From assembly GCF_015694465.1 (NCBI RefSeq), contig NZ_JADQDO010000006.1, positions 1 through 64,000 on the forward strand: 64,000 nucleotides of DNA, written 5' to 3'. The first letter of the stretch is position 1. Each line of letters begins with the position of its first letter. This DNA is from Microvirga alba. Its GTDB lineage: Bacteria; Pseudomonadota; Alphaproteobacteria; Rhizobiales; Beijerinckiaceae. Both the position numbers and the translations under genes were made by a program. The notes beneath the pieces are model-generated. The model was given only the letters and a program-made list of their open reading frames with translations. It was not told the origin of the DNA and made no database searches. Positions 42,734-52,677 of the stretch are shown piece after piece.

Positions 42734-43423
42734 ATGAACTGGCGCGATTACTGGAACCAAGACACGCCGATCTATGCGGGCGAGCGGCACAAGCTCCTGC
42801 ATTATCGGCTTGTCGCCAACGACATCATCGATCTCGTCATATCGCCCGGCGCGACCGTGCTCGATTACGGCTGCGGCGAGGCGTTGTTCGCGGATCGGGT
42901 CGCGGCGAAATGCGGCGCGCTCTATCTATGCGACGCGGCGCCCCTCGTTCGGGACCGCTTGCGGGACAAGTTCGGGACGAACGGCAAGATCACGATTCTC
43001 GCGCCGGAAGATCTGGGGGCGCTGGCCGATGGCTCCTTCGATCTGATCGTCGTGAATTCGCTGCTGCAATATCTCTCCCTCGACGAGTTGCGCGGGATCC
43101 TGAAGCTCTGGCACGGCAAGCTGAAGGCGGATGGCAGGCTCGTGATCGCCGATGTCATCCCGCCCGATGTCAGCCCGCTGACCGACGCCACGGCGCTTTT
43201 GTCCTTCGCCTGGAAGGGCGGCTTCCTGAAATCCGCCCTCTTTGGCCTCGCACGCACCGCCTTTTCCGATTACCGCAAAATCCGCGAAGAGATTGGTCTG
43301 TCACATTACAGCCAAGCAGACATGCTCGACATCCTGCGCGATGCCGGTTTCGCGGCGGCCCGCCGTGAGCGAAATCTCGGGCACAACCAGGCCCGGATGA
43401 CGTTTGTGGGACGGCCGGTCTAA
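42734..43423 (+). CDS. Class I SAM-dependent methyltransferase
   Basis: 229 residues. Motif I is VLDYGCGEALFADRVA, with the acidic residue after the next strand in LYLCDAAP; LADGSFDLIVVNSLLQYLS is motif IV and LKADGRLVIADVIPP motif VI. The N-terminus MNWRDYWNQDTPIYAGERHK is typical of a subgroup in alphaproteobacteria acting on small molecules or lipids. The C-terminal part (FSDYRKIREEIGLSHYSQAD) is ubiE-like. Substrate unknown. It may be cotranscribed with nothing else; the GtrA gene converges on it. Confidence 0.87.
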   Translation: MNWRDYWNQDTPIYAGERHKLLHYRLVANDIIDLVISPGATVLDYGCGEALFADRVAAKCGALYLCDAAPLVRDRLRDKFGTNGKITILAPEDLGALADGSFDLIVVNSLLQYLSLDELRGILKLWHGKLKADGRLVIADVIPPDVSPLTDATALLSFAWKGGFLKSALFGLARTAFSDYRKIREEIGLSHYSQADMLDILRDAGFAAARRERNLGHNQARMTFVGRPV

Positions 43424-43457
43424 GGCTGCCCCCGCCCGACCATCATGGTGCTGCGAT

Positions 43458-43853
43458 CTAAGCGAACGTCCAGGCCTTATGGGCCAGAAAGCTCCACAGC
43501 ATCACGATCCCCGTCGTCACCAATTGGGCGGGGATGTAGGGCGCGCCGAGCCCGTCGACGAAAACGTGCATGAACAGCCAGGTCAGCAGAAAGCCCACGA
43601 ACGCGACCAGCGCAAAGCGCCACGTCGCCTCCCGGTGCGGGCGGTCGCTGTCATAGGTGTGCCGCCGGTTGAGGGCGTAGGACACCACCCCACCCGCGAC
43701 ATACCCGGCAAGCGTCGCAGGAATGGGATCGACTCCCGCGCCCTCGACGAAGCCGATCAAAAGGCCGTAATGCACCACGGCGGCAGCCAGACCCACGCCG
43801 AAAAAGGCGAGGAACTGGCGGACGAGGCGCGGCAAGGATGGAAATGTCGTCAC
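43458..43853 (-). CDS. GtrA-family membrane protein
   Basis: 131 residues with four hydrophobic helices. The first contains FLAFFGVGLAAAVVHYGLLIGF and the loop SYALNRRHTYDSDRPHREA is the GtrA signature (NRxxTF/Y). GtrA proteins are thought to flip or help transfer undecaprenyl- or polyprenyl-linked sugars for cell-envelope polysaccharide modification. No glycosyltransferase is next to it here. Confidence 0.88.
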   Translation of the reverse strand: MTTFPSLPRLVRQFLAFFGVGLAAAVVHYGLLIGFVEGAGVDPIPATLAGYVAGGVVSYALNRRHTYDSDRPHREATWRFALVAFVGFLLTWLFMHVFVDGLGAPYIPAQLVTTGIVMLWSFLAHKAWTFA

Positions 43854-43977
43854 ATCCTCTCGTTAGCGCCTTCGGGCGGCGCGGTCACGCATTTCATGGA
43901 TGCTCGGCGTCTCCTTAGCACTTCCTTTAAAGAGGAAGGCCGTGTAAGAGCCTCACTCAACCTTCAATCCGATACCA

Positions 43978-44024
43978 AGCCAGCTGCGCTCGAAGCGCCG
44001 CATTATGCGGCCGTGCGGCTGGCT
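43978..44024 (+). promoter_or_regulatory. Nested hairpin in the carB leader
   Basis: AGCCAGC (43978-43984) pairs with GCTGGCT (44018-44024) and encloses GCCGCA (43997-44002)/TGCGGC (44006-44011). The structure ends 16 bases before the carB ATG, just ahead of the ribosome site AGGTGG. A role in attenuation or translation control is possible but not shown. Confidence 0.4.
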
Positions 44025-44040
44025 ACGCCTAGGTGGGCCC

Positions 44041-47000
44041 ATGCCGAAACGGACAGACATCTCCTCCATTCTCATCATCGGCGCAGGTCCGATCATTATC
44101 GGACAAGCCTGCGAATTCGATTATTCGGGAACTCAGGCCTGCAAGGCGCTGAAGGAAGAGGGTTACCGTATTATCCTGGTGAACTCGAACCCCGCGACGA
44201 TCATGACCGATCCCGATCTCGCGGACGCAACTTATGTCGAGCCGATCACCCCGGAAATTGTTGCCAAGATCATCGAGAAGGAGCGCCCCGACGCGCTTCT
44301 GCCCACCATGGGCGGCCAGACGGCGCTGAACTGCGCCCTGTCGCTCAAGAAGATGGGTGTGCTCGAGAAGTACAAGGTCGAGATGATCGGTGCGACGGCG
44401 GAGGCCATCGACAAGGCGGAGGACCGCCACCTCTTCCGCGAGGCGATGACCAAGATCGGCCTCGACACTCCGAAATCCCGCCTCGCCAACGCCTCGGCTC
44501 TCAAGAAAGCCGATCGCGACGCCTATCTTGCCGAACTCGCGCGAATGGAAGCGCTCGACATTCATCCCGGCGACAAGAAGCGCATGATCGCCGCTTACGA
44601 ACTCAGGTGGAACGCGGCCGAGAACGAGCGCCGCAAGCGCTATCAGGAGCACGCCATGGGCGAGGCTCTGCTGGCGCTCTCGGAAGTCGGGCTTCCGGCG
44701 ATTCTCCGCCCCTCCTTCACCATGGGCGGCACCGGCGGCGGCATCGCCTATAACCGCGAAGAGTTCCTCGACATCGTCGAGCGCGGCCTCGATGCCTCGC
44801 CCACGAACGAGGTGCTGATCGAGGAAAGCGTCCTCGGCTGGAAGGAATACGAGATGGAGGTCGTCCGCGACAAAGCGGATAACTGCATCATCGTCTGCTC
44901 CATCGAGAACATCGATCCGATGGGTGTGCATACGGGCGATTCGATCACCGTGGCGCCTGCGCTCACGCTCACCGACAAGGAATATCAGATCATGCGCGAC
45001 GCCTCGCTGGCGGTGCTGCGCGAGATCGGCGTCGAAACCGGCGGTTCGAACGTGCAGTTCGCGGTCAACCCCGAAAACGGCCGCATGATCGTGATCGAGA
45101 TGAACCCGCGTGTGTCGCGCTCCTCGGCGCTGGCCTCAAAAGCGACGGGTTTCCCCATCGCCAAGGTCGCGGCTAAGCTCGCCGTCGGCTACACGATGGA
45201 CGAGATCGCCAACGACATCACCGGCGGCGCAACTCCGGCTTCGTTCGAGCCGACCATCGACTACGTGGTCACCAAGATCCCGCGTTTCGCTTTCGAAAAG
45301 TTCCCCGGCGCCGAGCCGACGCTGACCACCGCCATGAAATCGGTGGGCGAAGCCATGGCCATCGGCCGCACCCTGCCGGAATCGCTCCAGAAGGCCCTGC
45401 GTTCGCTGGAGACAGGCCTCACCGGCCTCGACGAAATCGAGATCGAGGGTCTCGGCAAGGGCGACGATAAGAACGCCATCAAGGCGGCGCTCGGCACCCC
45501 GACCCCGGATCGGCTCTTGAAGGTCGCTCAGGCGCTTCGCCTCGGCATCAGCCATGACGAGGTCTATGAGTGCTGCAAGATCGACCGCTGGTTCTTGGAG
45601 CAGCTGCAGCACATCGTCGATCTCGAAGCCAAGGTAAAGGCCCACGGCCTGCCCCACACGCCGGGCGCGTTCCGCAACCTCAAGGCCATGGGCTTCTCGG
45701 ATGCCCGCCTTGCGGTGCTCGCAGGTACGACCGAAGCCGAAGTGCGCACGCTCCGCCGCTCGCTCGCCGTCCGCCCGGTTTTCAAACGCATCGACACCTG
45801 CGCGGCGGAATTCGCCTCTCCCACCGCCTACATGTACTCGACCTACGCGGCCCCCTTCGCCGGTCAACCGGCTGATGAGGCCAGGCCCTCAGACACCAAG
45901 AAGGTCATCATCCTCGGCGGTGGCCCGAACCGCATCGGCCAGGGCATCGAGTTCGATTATTGCTGCTGCCATGCCTGCTTCGCGCTGAAAGATGCCGGGT
46001 ATGAGACCATCATGGTCAACTGCAACCCGGAGACGGTCTCGACCGACTATGACACCTCCGACCGGCTCTATTTCGAGCCGCTGACACAAGAAGACGTTCT
46101 CGAAATCATCGAGACCGAGCGCTCCAAAGGCACGCTCCACGGGGTCATCGTGCAGTTCGGCGGCCAGACACCGCTGAAGCTTGCCCATGCCCTGGAAGAG
46201 GCCGGCGTGCCGATTCTCGGCACCTCACCAGACGCCATTGACCTCGCGGAGGACCGGGACCGGTTCAAGCGCCTGCTCGACAAGCTGCACCTCAAGCAGC
46301 CCAAGAACGGCATCGCCTATTCCGTGGAACAGAGCCGCCTGATCGCCGCCGATCTCGGCCTGCCCTTCGTGGTGCGCCCGTCTTACGTGCTCGGCGGCCG
46401 GGCCATGGCGATCATCCGCGACGAGACCCAGTTCGAGGATTACCTGCTCGGCACCCTGCCGAGCCTGATCCCCTCGGACGTGAAGGCTCGCTATCCCAAC
46501 GACAAGACCGGCCAGATCAACACCGTGCTCGGCAAGAACCCGCTCCTGTTCGACCGCTACCTCTCGGACGCGATCGAGGTGGACGTGGATTGCCTCTCCG
46601 ACGGCAAGGACGTGTTCATCGCCGGCATCATGGAGCACATCGAAGAGGCGGGCATCCATTCGGGCGATTCCGCCTGCTCGCTGCCGCCGCGCTCCCTGTC
46701 GCCGGAGATCATCGCGGAACTGGAGCGCCAGACAAAGGCGCTGGCGCTGGCGCTCGAAGTCGGCGGCCTGATGAACGTGCAATACGCCATCAAGGACGGC
46801 GTCATCTACGTTCTGGAAGTGAACCCGCGCGCCTCGCGCACGGTGCCTTTCGTGGCCAAGGTCATCGGCGAGCCGGTGGCCAAGATCGCGGCGCGGATCA
46901 TGGCGGGCGAAAGCCTCGCCAAGTTCAGCCTGACCCCGAAGGAGTTGCCCCATATCGGCGTCAAGGAAGCGGTCTTCCCATTCGCCCGCTTCCCCGGCGT

Positions 47001-47511
47001 GGACGTGTTGCTCGGCCCGGAAATGCGCTCGACCGGCGAGGTCATCGGCCTCGACCGCAGCTTCGGCGTCGCCTTCGCCAAGAGCCAGCTCGGCGCCGGC
47101 AATCAGGTGCCGAAGACCGGAACCGTCTTCGTGTCGGTCCGCGACTCGGACAAGGAGCGCATGCTGCCGACCGCGCGGATGCTGCAGGAGATCGGATTCC
47201 AGATCGTTGCAACCGGAGGTACCCAGAAGTATCTTGAGGAAAACGGGATCAAGGCTACCCGGATCAACAAGGTGCTCGAAGGCCGCCCGCACGTGGTCGA
47301 CGCCATCAAGAACGGGGACATTCAACTGGTCTTCAACACCACCGAAGGCGCAGGGGCCCTGTCAGATTCCCGCAGCCTTCGCCAAGCCGCCCTCTTGCAT
47401 AAGATACCCTACTACACCACTCTTGCAGGGGCGATCGCTGCAGCCGAAGGCATCAAAGCCTATCTCGGCGGCGATCTCGAGGTCCGCGCGCTTCAGGATT
47501 ATTTTGCCTGA
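44041..47511 (+). CDS. carB: Carbamoyl-phosphate synthase large subunit
   Basis: 1156 residues, long for the family as in other alphaproteobacteria. It holds two homologous halves, each with a pre-ATP-grasp segment ([40 protein letters not shown]) and an ATP-grasp domain ([28 protein letters not shown]). The C-terminal MGS-like domain ([19 protein letters not shown]) is the usual site of allosteric control. It makes carbamoyl phosphate with CarA. The ATG at 44041 has AGGTGG eight bases upstream; an in-frame ATG at 44005 lies within the leader hairpin and is unlikely to be used. Confidence 0.97.
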   Translation: MPKRTDISSILIIGAGPIIIGQACEFDYSGTQACKALKEEGYRIILVNSNPATIMTDPDLADATYVEPITPEIVAKIIEKERPDALLPTMGGQTALNCALSLKKMGVLEKYKVEMIGATAEAIDKAEDRHLFREAMTKIGLDTPKSRLANASALKKADRDAYLAELARMEALDIHPGDKKRMIAAYELRWNAAENERRKRYQEHAMGEALLALSEVGLPAILRPSFTMGGTGGGIAYNREEFLDIVERGLDASPTNEVLIEESVLGWKEYEMEVVRDKADNCIIVCSIENIDPMGVHTGDSITVAPALTLTDKEYQIMRDASLAVLREIGVETGGSNVQFAVNPENGRMIVIEMNPRVSRSSALASKATGFPIAKVAAKLAVGYTMDEIANDITGGATPASFEPTIDYVVTKIPRFAFEKFPGAEPTLTTAMKSVGEAMAIGRTLPESLQKALRSLETGLTGLDEIEIEGLGKGDDKNAIKAALGTPTPDRLLKVAQALRLGISHDEVYECCKIDRWFLEQLQHIVDLEAKVKAHGLPHTPGAFRNLKAMGFSDARLAVLAGTTEAEVRTLRRSLAVRPVFKRIDTCAAEFASPTAYMYSTYAAPFAGQPADEARPSDTKKVIILGGGPNRIGQGIEFDYCCCHACFALKDAGYETIMVNCNPETVSTDYDTSDRLYFEPLTQEDVLEIIETERSKGTLHGVIVQFGGQTPLKLAHALEEAGVPILGTSPDAIDLAEDRDRFKRLLDKLHLKQPKNGIAYSVEQSRLIAADLGLPFVVRPSYVLGGRAMAIIRDETQFEDYLLGTLPSLIPSDVKARYPNDKTGQINTVLGKNPLLFDRYLSDAIEVDVDCLSDGKDVFIAGIMEHIEEAGIHSGDSACSLPPRSLSPEIIAELERQTKALALALEVGGLMNVQYAIKDGVIYVLEVNPRASRTVPFVAKVIGEPVAKIAARIMAGESLAKFSLTPKELPHIGVKEAVFPFARFPGVDVLLGPEMRSTGEVIGLDRSFGVAFAKSQLGAGNQVPKTGTVFVSVRDSDKERMLPTARMLQEIGFQIVATGGTQKYLEENGIKATRINKVLEGRPHVVDAIKNGDIQLVFNTTEGAGALSDSRSLRQAALLHKIPYYTTLAGAIAAAEGIKAYLGGDLEVRALQDYFA

Positions 47512-47616
47512 GGCATACGGCCTTCATTGGAACTGCGAAGCTTCAAGGAAGTTTTCGTTGATAAGCGAGGGCGTCGGGAACGGCGGCCTCGTACCTCTTT
47601 TTGGACGAGACGAGTG

Positions 47617-48090
47617 ATGGACAAGGTCCCTCTGACGATCAAGGGCTACGCGGCGCTTGAAGAAGAACTCAAGCACCGTCAACAGGTTGAGCGCCCCCGG
47701 ATCATCCAGGCGATCGCGGAAGCGCGCGCGCTTGGCGACCTGTCGGAAAACGCCGAATACCATGCCGCAAAGGAAGCCCAATCCCTCAACGAGGGCCGGG
47801 TGCTGGAACTGGAAAGCCTGATCTCCCGTGCGGAAATCATCGACATCTCGAAGTTGTCGGGCGACCGAATCAAATTCGGCGCGACCGTGCAACTCGTGGA
47901 TGGGGATACGGAAGAAGAGAAGACGTACCAGATCGTCGGTGACCCGGAAGCGGATGTGCGCTCCGGCCGCGTGTCTGTCTCCTCCCCCATCGCGCGGGCC
48001 CTCATGGGTAAGACGATCGGCGATACGGTCGAGGTCACGACCCCCGGCGGCGGAAAATCCTACGAAGTGGTTGGCGTCCGCTTCGGCTGA
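47617..48090 (+). CDS. greA: Transcription elongation factor GreA
   Basis: 157 residues, the usual length. The N-terminal coiled coil (about 1-75) contains [20 protein letters not shown], with the acidic tip residues that enter the RNA polymerase secondary channel; the C-terminal FKBP-like domain has [26 protein letters not shown] and [12 protein letters not shown]. It rescues backtracked polymerase by stimulating RNA cleavage. The ATG at 47617 was chosen by homology of the [19 protein letters not shown] start. It follows carB by 105 bases. Confidence 0.96.
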   Translation: MDKVPLTIKGYAALEEELKHRQQVERPRIIQAIAEARALGDLSENAEYHAAKEAQSLNEGRVLELESLISRAEIIDISKLSGDRIKFGATVQLVDGDTEEEKTYQIVGDPEADVRSGRVSVSSPIARALMGKTIGDTVEVTTPGGGKSYEVVGVRFG

Positions 48091-48131
48091 CCAATATCGA
48101 ACGAGGGGGCATCGGATTGAAAGATCAGGCC

Positions 48132-48635
48132 ATGTCCCCTCGCTTGTCCCGCCGCTTCTTTCTGACAGGCCTCGCCGTGGCGGGCTTCAGCGCGGGCGCC
48201 GGGCCTGCCTCGGCCCAGGCCTTCCCACAATATTTCTCGTCTTTCGTCGTCGATGTGAGCGCCCTGAAAGAAAAGGGCCTCGGCCCGTTCGCGGATCTCG
48301 TCGGCGCGGCGGCCCTCGATGAGCTCAATCGCGCTTTCGCCGACCGGATCGACCGGCGCGGCTCGCGTCTCGTCGTACGCATCACGGGGATTTTTCTCAC
48401 TCCCTTTCCCGAGGGCGGAGGAGGAGACCGGCGCTGGCACGGTGGCGGCGGCGGCACGGATTCGCTTGAGGGCGAGGCCCTGGCGGTGGGTCCGAAGGGC
48501 GAGATCCTCGCCCGTCACCCACAACTCGCAGTCAGGGCGGTGAACACCAGTATTCTCACGCCCAATGAGCAAGGGCGCGCGGTCGAGGTGGCGCGGTTCT
48601 ACGTTCAGTGGCTCAGACGTCAGCTGATCAGTTAG
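48132..48635 (+). CDS. Tat-exported hypothetical protein
   Basis: 167 residues from ATG 48132 (an in-frame TTG lies 15 bases upstream). The N-terminus carries a twin-arginine signal SRRFFLTGLAVAGFSAGAG with an AxA site near residue 29. The mature part starts with YFSSFVVDVSALKEKGLGPF and has a Gly/His-rich loop (GGGGDRRWHGGGGG) and a helical end (EQGRAVEVARFYVQWLRRQL). Tat export suggests folding or cofactor loading in the cytosol. Family not recognised. It starts 41 bases after greA. Confidence 0.65.
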   Translation: MSPRLSRRFFLTGLAVAGFSAGAGPASAQAFPQYFSSFVVDVSALKEKGLGPFADLVGAAALDELNRAFADRIDRRGSRLVVRITGIFLTPFPEGGGGDRRWHGGGGGTDSLEGEALAVGPKGEILARHPQLAVRAVNTSILTPNEQGRAVEVARFYVQWLRRQLIS

Positions 48636-48704
48636 AGCATGATTTCCGATAAGTTCATGCGGTATCAAGCGGCTGCAGTCTGATCATGTCTGTAGAAGAC
48701 ACGA

Positions 48705-49187
48705 TCAGTTTGCGTCCGACGCATCCTCGATCGGCACCAGCGGCTCGTCCTTGATAAGGTCAAGGGACAGAGCGGTGCGGACGTTGCGCACATTGGTCAG
48801 GGAGGTGAGATCGGAGACGAAATTCTGGAAGGCAGCGAGATTCGGGGCAACGCATTTCAGTATGAAGTCGATATCGCCCGACAGGGTCCAGCACTCGCGC
48901 ACCATGGACCAGTCCTTGATGTGCCGCTCGAACTCGGTGAGCTCTTTCTTTCCCTGCACATCGAGCTGCACCATCGCGAAGCACACGATCTCGAAGCCTA
49001 ATGCCTTGGGGTCGAGCATGGCGCGATAGGCCTTGATGATGCCTGCGCTCTCCAGCGCACGCACACGGCGCAGGCATGGGGGCGCCGACAAGCCGACTCG
49101 ACGGGCCAGCTCCACATTGGTGATGCTGCCGTCTGCTTGCAGTTCCTTCAGGATGGCCCAGTCTATGGAATCGAGGCGTCCGCGCAC
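48705..49187 (-). CDS. Lrp/AsnC-family transcriptional regulator
   Basis: 160 residues from GTG 49187, which has GGAG six bases upstream. The N-terminal helix-turn-helix reads LDSIDWAILKELQADGSITNVELARRVGLSAPPCLRRVRALE, and the RAM ligand/oligomer domain follows (FEIVCFAMVQLDVQGKKELTEFE to RTALSLDLIKDEPLVPIED). Such proteins sense amino acids and act as octamers or similar. It is divergent from the ELM1-family gene and could regulate it or itself; targets cannot be read. Confidence 0.9.
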   Translation of the reverse strand: MRGRLDSIDWAILKELQADGSITNVELARRVGLSAPPCLRRVRALESAGIIKAYRAMLDPKALGFEIVCFAMVQLDVQGKKELTEFERHIKDWSMVRECWTLSGDIDFILKCVAPNLAAFQNFVSDLTSLTNVRNVRTALSLDLIKDEPLVPIEDASDAN

Positions 49188-49302
49188 GTTAACTCCGGGA
49201 AAGGCTCGTCTCGGCTGAGTAGACCGTGTAGAGAGGCAGCACAAGAAGGGCTGGCGATTAAGTCGCAACGAACTTCATGAACTCCACAGGCTCATTGATC
49301 GA

Positions 49303-50334
49303 ATGTTGCGCGAAACTGAAGGGCCGACCGAGCATCCGGCCCTTACATCCTGGGTTCTGACTGACGGCAAGGCCGGCGACGAGATGCCGGCTTTGAGCGT
49401 GACCGATGCTTTGGGGCTCAAGCCGGAGATCAGGCGCGTCCATCCGAAACCACCCTTCAACTGGCTCATGCCGTCGGGGCCGATCGACCCTCGCGAGCGG
49501 CCTGAAATGGACAATAGTCCCATCACCCCGCCCTTCCCGGATCTTCTCATCGCTTCGGGCCGCCGCGCCGTGCCCTATCTCCGGTTCGTCAAGCATGCCT
49601 CCGGAGGACACACCTTCACCGTGTTCCTGAAGGACCCCCGCACAGGACCGAAGACTGCGGATTTCATCTGGGCCCCCTCCTACGACCGGTTGCGTGGCCC
49701 GAACGTGCTTAACACGCTGACCTCCCCGCACCGGGTCTCGGCACCGCGCATCGCAGCCGCGCGCGCGCATCCCGATCCACGCCTTGTCCACTTGCCGCAT
49801 CCACGCGTGGCCGTGGTCGCGGGCGGCGACAGCCGCCACCACCGTTTCACGGACGAGGACGTCGCCCGCTTCATCAGGCACCTGACTGCGTTGGCCGAGA
49901 CCGGAAGCGGCCTGATGATCACGGCCTCGCGCCGGACACCTCCGGCCTTGCGGGAGGCTCTCAAGGGCCTGGCCCGCAAGCATGGGAGCTTCTTCTGGGA
50001 CGGGTCGGGCGAGAACCCCTATGTGGCACTTTTGGCGCTGGCGGATTTCATCGTGGTCACGGCGGATTCCTTCAACATGGTCGGCGAAGCGGCGGCGACG
50101 GGGCGGCCTATCCTGGTCTTCGAGCCCACCGGGGGGCACCCGAAGCTCGTCACCTTCATGAACGGCCTCAAGGCCGAGGGAGCTGTGCATCCCTTCGAGG
50201 GCCGACTTGAAGGGCAAGCCTATCCACCTCTAAATTCAACCTTTCAGATCGCGAGCGCCATTGCCCAAGGCCTGGCCCGCCATCGTCGCGCTCTCGGTTT
50301 GCCGGAGGCGGCGCTTTCATTGGAGAATTCTTAA
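49303..50334 (+). CDS. ELM1 (mitochondrial fission)-family protein
   Basis: 343 residues. The chain matches the bacterial ELM1-like family: SWVLTDGKAGDEMPALSVTDALG, PDLLIASGRRAVPYLRFVKHA, HPRVAVVAGGDSRHHRFTDED and TADSFNMVGEAAATGRPILVFEP. The last segment has the look of a GT-B glycosyltransferase sugar-nucleotide site, so an enzymatic role in envelope glycolipid chemistry is possible; plant ELM1 acts in mitochondrial division. Bacterial function is unknown. Its stop shares a base with the trxB start (TAATG), indicating coupling. Confidence 0.85.
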   Translation: MLRETEGPTEHPALTSWVLTDGKAGDEMPALSVTDALGLKPEIRRVHPKPPFNWLMPSGPIDPRERPEMDNSPITPPFPDLLIASGRRAVPYLRFVKHASGGHTFTVFLKDPRTGPKTADFIWAPSYDRLRGPNVLNTLTSPHRVSAPRIAAARAHPDPRLVHLPHPRVAVVAGGDSRHHRFTDEDVARFIRHLTALAETGSGLMITASRRTPPALREALKGLARKHGSFFWDGSGENPYVALLALADFIVVTADSFNMVGEAAATGRPILVFEPTGGHPKLVTFMNGLKAEGAVHPFEGRLEGQAYPPLNSTFQIASAIAQGLARHRRALGLPEAALSLENS

Positions 50335-51296
50335 TGGCCCATACCCACGCCAAGCTCATCATCATCGGCTCGGGGCCGGCGGGCTACACAGCGGCAATCT
50401 ATGCGGCACGCGCCCTTCTCGAGCCCATGCTGATCTCGGGCTTCCAGCCCGGCGGCCAGCTGATGATCACGACCGATGTGGAGAACTACCCAGGCTTCGC
50501 CGACGTGATCCAGGGCCCCTGGCTCATGGAGCAGATGCGCCTGCAGGCCGAGCATGTGGGTACGCGGATGCATTCGGACCACATCGTCAAGGTCGACCTG
50601 AACCAGCGCCCCTTCCGCCTGGAGGGTGATTCCGGCGACACCTATACCTGCGACGCGCTGATCGTCGCGACGGGGGCCCAGGCGAAGTGGCTCGGCCTGC
50701 CGTCCGAAGGCCTGTTTCAGGGCTTCGGCGTCTCGGCCTGCGCCACCTGCGACGGCTTCTTCTTCCGGGGTAAGGAGGTCGTGGTGGTCGGCGGCGGCAA
50801 CACCGCCGTCGAAGAAGCGCTCTATCTCGCGAACCTCGCCTCGAAGGTCACCCTGGTCCACCGGCGGGATTCCTTGCGCTCCGAGCGCATCCTGCAGGAG
50901 CGCCTGTTCAAGCACCCGAATGTCGAGGTGGTATGGAACTCTGCGGTGGAGGAAATTTGCGGCACCGAGAATCCGAATTCCGTCACCCATGTGCGCCTGA
51001 AGAATCTTGTGTCCGGCCAGACCTCGGAATTGAAGACGGACGGCGTGTTCATCGCCATCGGCCACAAGCCCTCGACAGAGCTTTTCGCCGGCCAGCTCGA
51101 CATGAAGCCCGGCGGATACCTTTTGACCAAGCCCGATTCGACCGCGACCAACATTCCCGGGGTCTTTGCCGCTGGAGACGTGGCTGACGACGTTTATCGC
51201 CAGGCCGTGACGGCAGCGGGCATGGGCTGTATGGCGGCACTCGAGACCGAGCGTTATCTCGCCGCCTTGGAGGTCACCAAAGAGGCCGCCGAATGA
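50334..51296 (+). CDS. trxB: Thioredoxin reductase
   Basis: 320 residues. FAD-binding GSGPAGYTAAIYAARA, NADPH-binding VVVVGGGNTAVEEALYL and the redox-active CATC (Cys136/Cys139) in GVSACATCDGFF are intact, as is the final FAD motif GVFAAGDVADDVYRQ. The enzyme reduces thioredoxin with NADPH. The ATG overlaps the stop of the ELM1-family gene. A LysR regulator follows 112 bases downstream. Confidence 0.96.
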   Translation: MAHTHAKLIIIGSGPAGYTAAIYAARALLEPMLISGFQPGGQLMITTDVENYPGFADVIQGPWLMEQMRLQAEHVGTRMHSDHIVKVDLNQRPFRLEGDSGDTYTCDALIVATGAQAKWLGLPSEGLFQGFGVSACATCDGFFFRGKEVVVVGGGNTAVEEALYLANLASKVTLVHRRDSLRSERILQERLFKHPNVEVVWNSAVEEICGTENPNSVTHVRLKNLVSGQTSELKTDGVFIAIGHKPSTELFAGQLDMKPGGYLLTKPDSTATNIPGVFAAGDVADDVYRQAVTAAGMGCMAALETERYLAALEVTKEAAE

Positions 51297-51408
51297 TTTT
51301 ATAAACAACTGGTTAGCCTTCGGTTGGAATTCCTATTGCGTCCGGCCGAAGGCTCATCAGAGATAGCACAGCCCGCTCATGTTGAGGTCGGGGTGTTAGG
51401 GGAACGCC

Positions 51409-52299
51409 GTGGATTGGGACAAGATCCGGATTTTCTATACGGTCGCGGAGGCGGGCAGCTTCACGCGGGCCGGTGACGATCTGAGCTTGAGCCAATCGGC
51501 CGTCAGCCGCCAGATCAGCGCGCTTGAGCGTGAGTTGAAGGCCCCCCTCTTCCATCGCCATGCGCGCGGCCTGATCCTGACCGAGCAGGGCGACCTCCTG
51601 TTCCGCGCCGCGCGGGACATGCGCATGCGGCTGGAGACCACCAAGGCCCGCCTGGTGGAAACCAGCGAGCGTCCTTCCGGCGATCTTAAAGTCACGACCA
51701 CCGTGGGCCTCGGGTCGATCTGGCTTGCCCAGCGCGTCGCCGAATTCATGGATCTCTATCCCGACGTGCGCATCGAGCTGATTCTCAGCAATGAGGAGCT
51801 GGATCTTGCCATGCGTGAAGCCGACGTGGCGATCCGACTGCGTCGCCCGGCCCAGCCGGACTTGATCCAGCGGCGCCTCTTCACGGTGCACTTCCACGTC
51901 TATGCCTCGAACGATTACCTGAAGCGGTTCGGCGAGCCGAAGACGCTGGAAGATCTGGACGAACACCGCATCGTCTCCTTCGGCGGCGACCAGCCGTCCT
52001 ATCTGCTGGCCATGCACTGGCTTGCGACCGCCGGCCGCGAGGGGCGGGAGCCGCGTCAGTACCATTACGTGGTCAACAACATCACGGCGCTGAAGATCGC
52101 CGTCGAGACCGGCGCGGGCATCTCCGTGCTGCCGGATTACGCCGTCGCCGGCAATGCAAACCTGACGCAGATCCTGCGCGACGTGGAAATGTCCTCACTC
52201 GACAGCTATCTCGTGTATGCTGAGGAGATGCGCTCGGTCGCCCGCGTCCAGGCTTTCCGCGATTTTCTCATCACCAAGGCACAGCGCTGGACGTTCTAA
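51409..52299 (+). CDS. LysR-family transcriptional regulator
   Basis: 296 residues from GTG 51409 (AGGGGAACGCC before it). The N-terminal winged helix-turn-helix reads WDKIRIFYTVAEAGSFTRAGDDLSLSQSAVSRQISALE; the substrate-binding domain runs from about 92 to 290 (TTVGLGSIWLAQRVAEFMDLYPDVRIEL). Same strand as trxB, so it may be cotranscribed with it and control redox or unrelated genes. The effector is unknown. Confidence 0.92.
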   Translation: MDWDKIRIFYTVAEAGSFTRAGDDLSLSQSAVSRQISALERELKAPLFHRHARGLILTEQGDLLFRAARDMRMRLETTKARLVETSERPSGDLKVTTTVGLGSIWLAQRVAEFMDLYPDVRIELILSNEELDLAMREADVAIRLRRPAQPDLIQRRLFTVHFHVYASNDYLKRFGEPKTLEDLDEHRIVSFGGDQPSYLLAMHWLATAGREGREPRQYHYVVNNITALKIAVETGAGISVLPDYAVAGNANLTQILRDVEMSSLDSYLVYAEEMRSVARVQAFRDFLITKAQRWTF

Positions 52300-52529
52300 C
52301 GCCTCATGCTGTGAACCGCTGATCGAGGAACGCCGTGCGCGGCGTAAGCGCGACTGTACTTGTTCCACCGCCTCCAAAAAAGGTTTCAGACCCTTCATTC
52401 CCGCCAAGCTCGATGGCACGAAAGGGTTTCCGTGCATTTCCACGCGAGCTATGCGTCCAGCGCAGCCCTTTTATGAGGCGTGTTGCATTGCAAAAAGGCG
52501 CGATGCAGCCGATATGAGCATTGGCTGAT

Positions 52530-52648
52530 TTCAACGCGGCTTCGCTTTCTTCCTCCCGGCGATGCCGTGTCGGCCGTTCCCTCTGGAAGGTTTTGACTTC
52601 TGTCAGACCTCTACTTAGCCGGGCCCTGTGCCCGGCTTTTTTCTTTTT
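52530..52648 (+). ncRNA. Possible small RNA ending in a strong intrinsic terminator
   Basis: The stretch after the LysR gene has no convincing frame. It ends in the best terminator of the window: AGCCGGGC (52617-52624)/GCCCGGCT (52630-52637) followed by a T-rich tail (52637-52649). About 75 bases before it lies CTTCCTCCC in a pyrimidine stretch, an anti-ribosome-site motif known from several alphaproteobacterial small RNAs. Small hairpins (TTCC-CTCT-GGAA) lie between. No clear promoter is seen, so it could equally be the 3' end of the LysR transcript. Confidence 0.35.
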
Positions 52649-52649
52649 T
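52617..52649 (+). terminator. Intrinsic terminator downstream of the LysR gene
   Basis: An 8-base GC-rich stem (AGCCGGGC/GCCCGGCT) with a five-base loop, followed on the plus strand by a T-rich tract interrupted by one C. It is oriented to stop rightward transcription, 318 bases after the LysR stop and 29 before the end of the convergent acyl-CoA ligase gene. Confidence 0.85.
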
Positions 52650-52677
52650 GGATCTCACTCGACGGCCGCAAACCGGG

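Noticed and set aside
46225..47325. A 366-codon frame opposite carB
   Set aside because: Antisense to the essential carB sequence, no start signal or family match.
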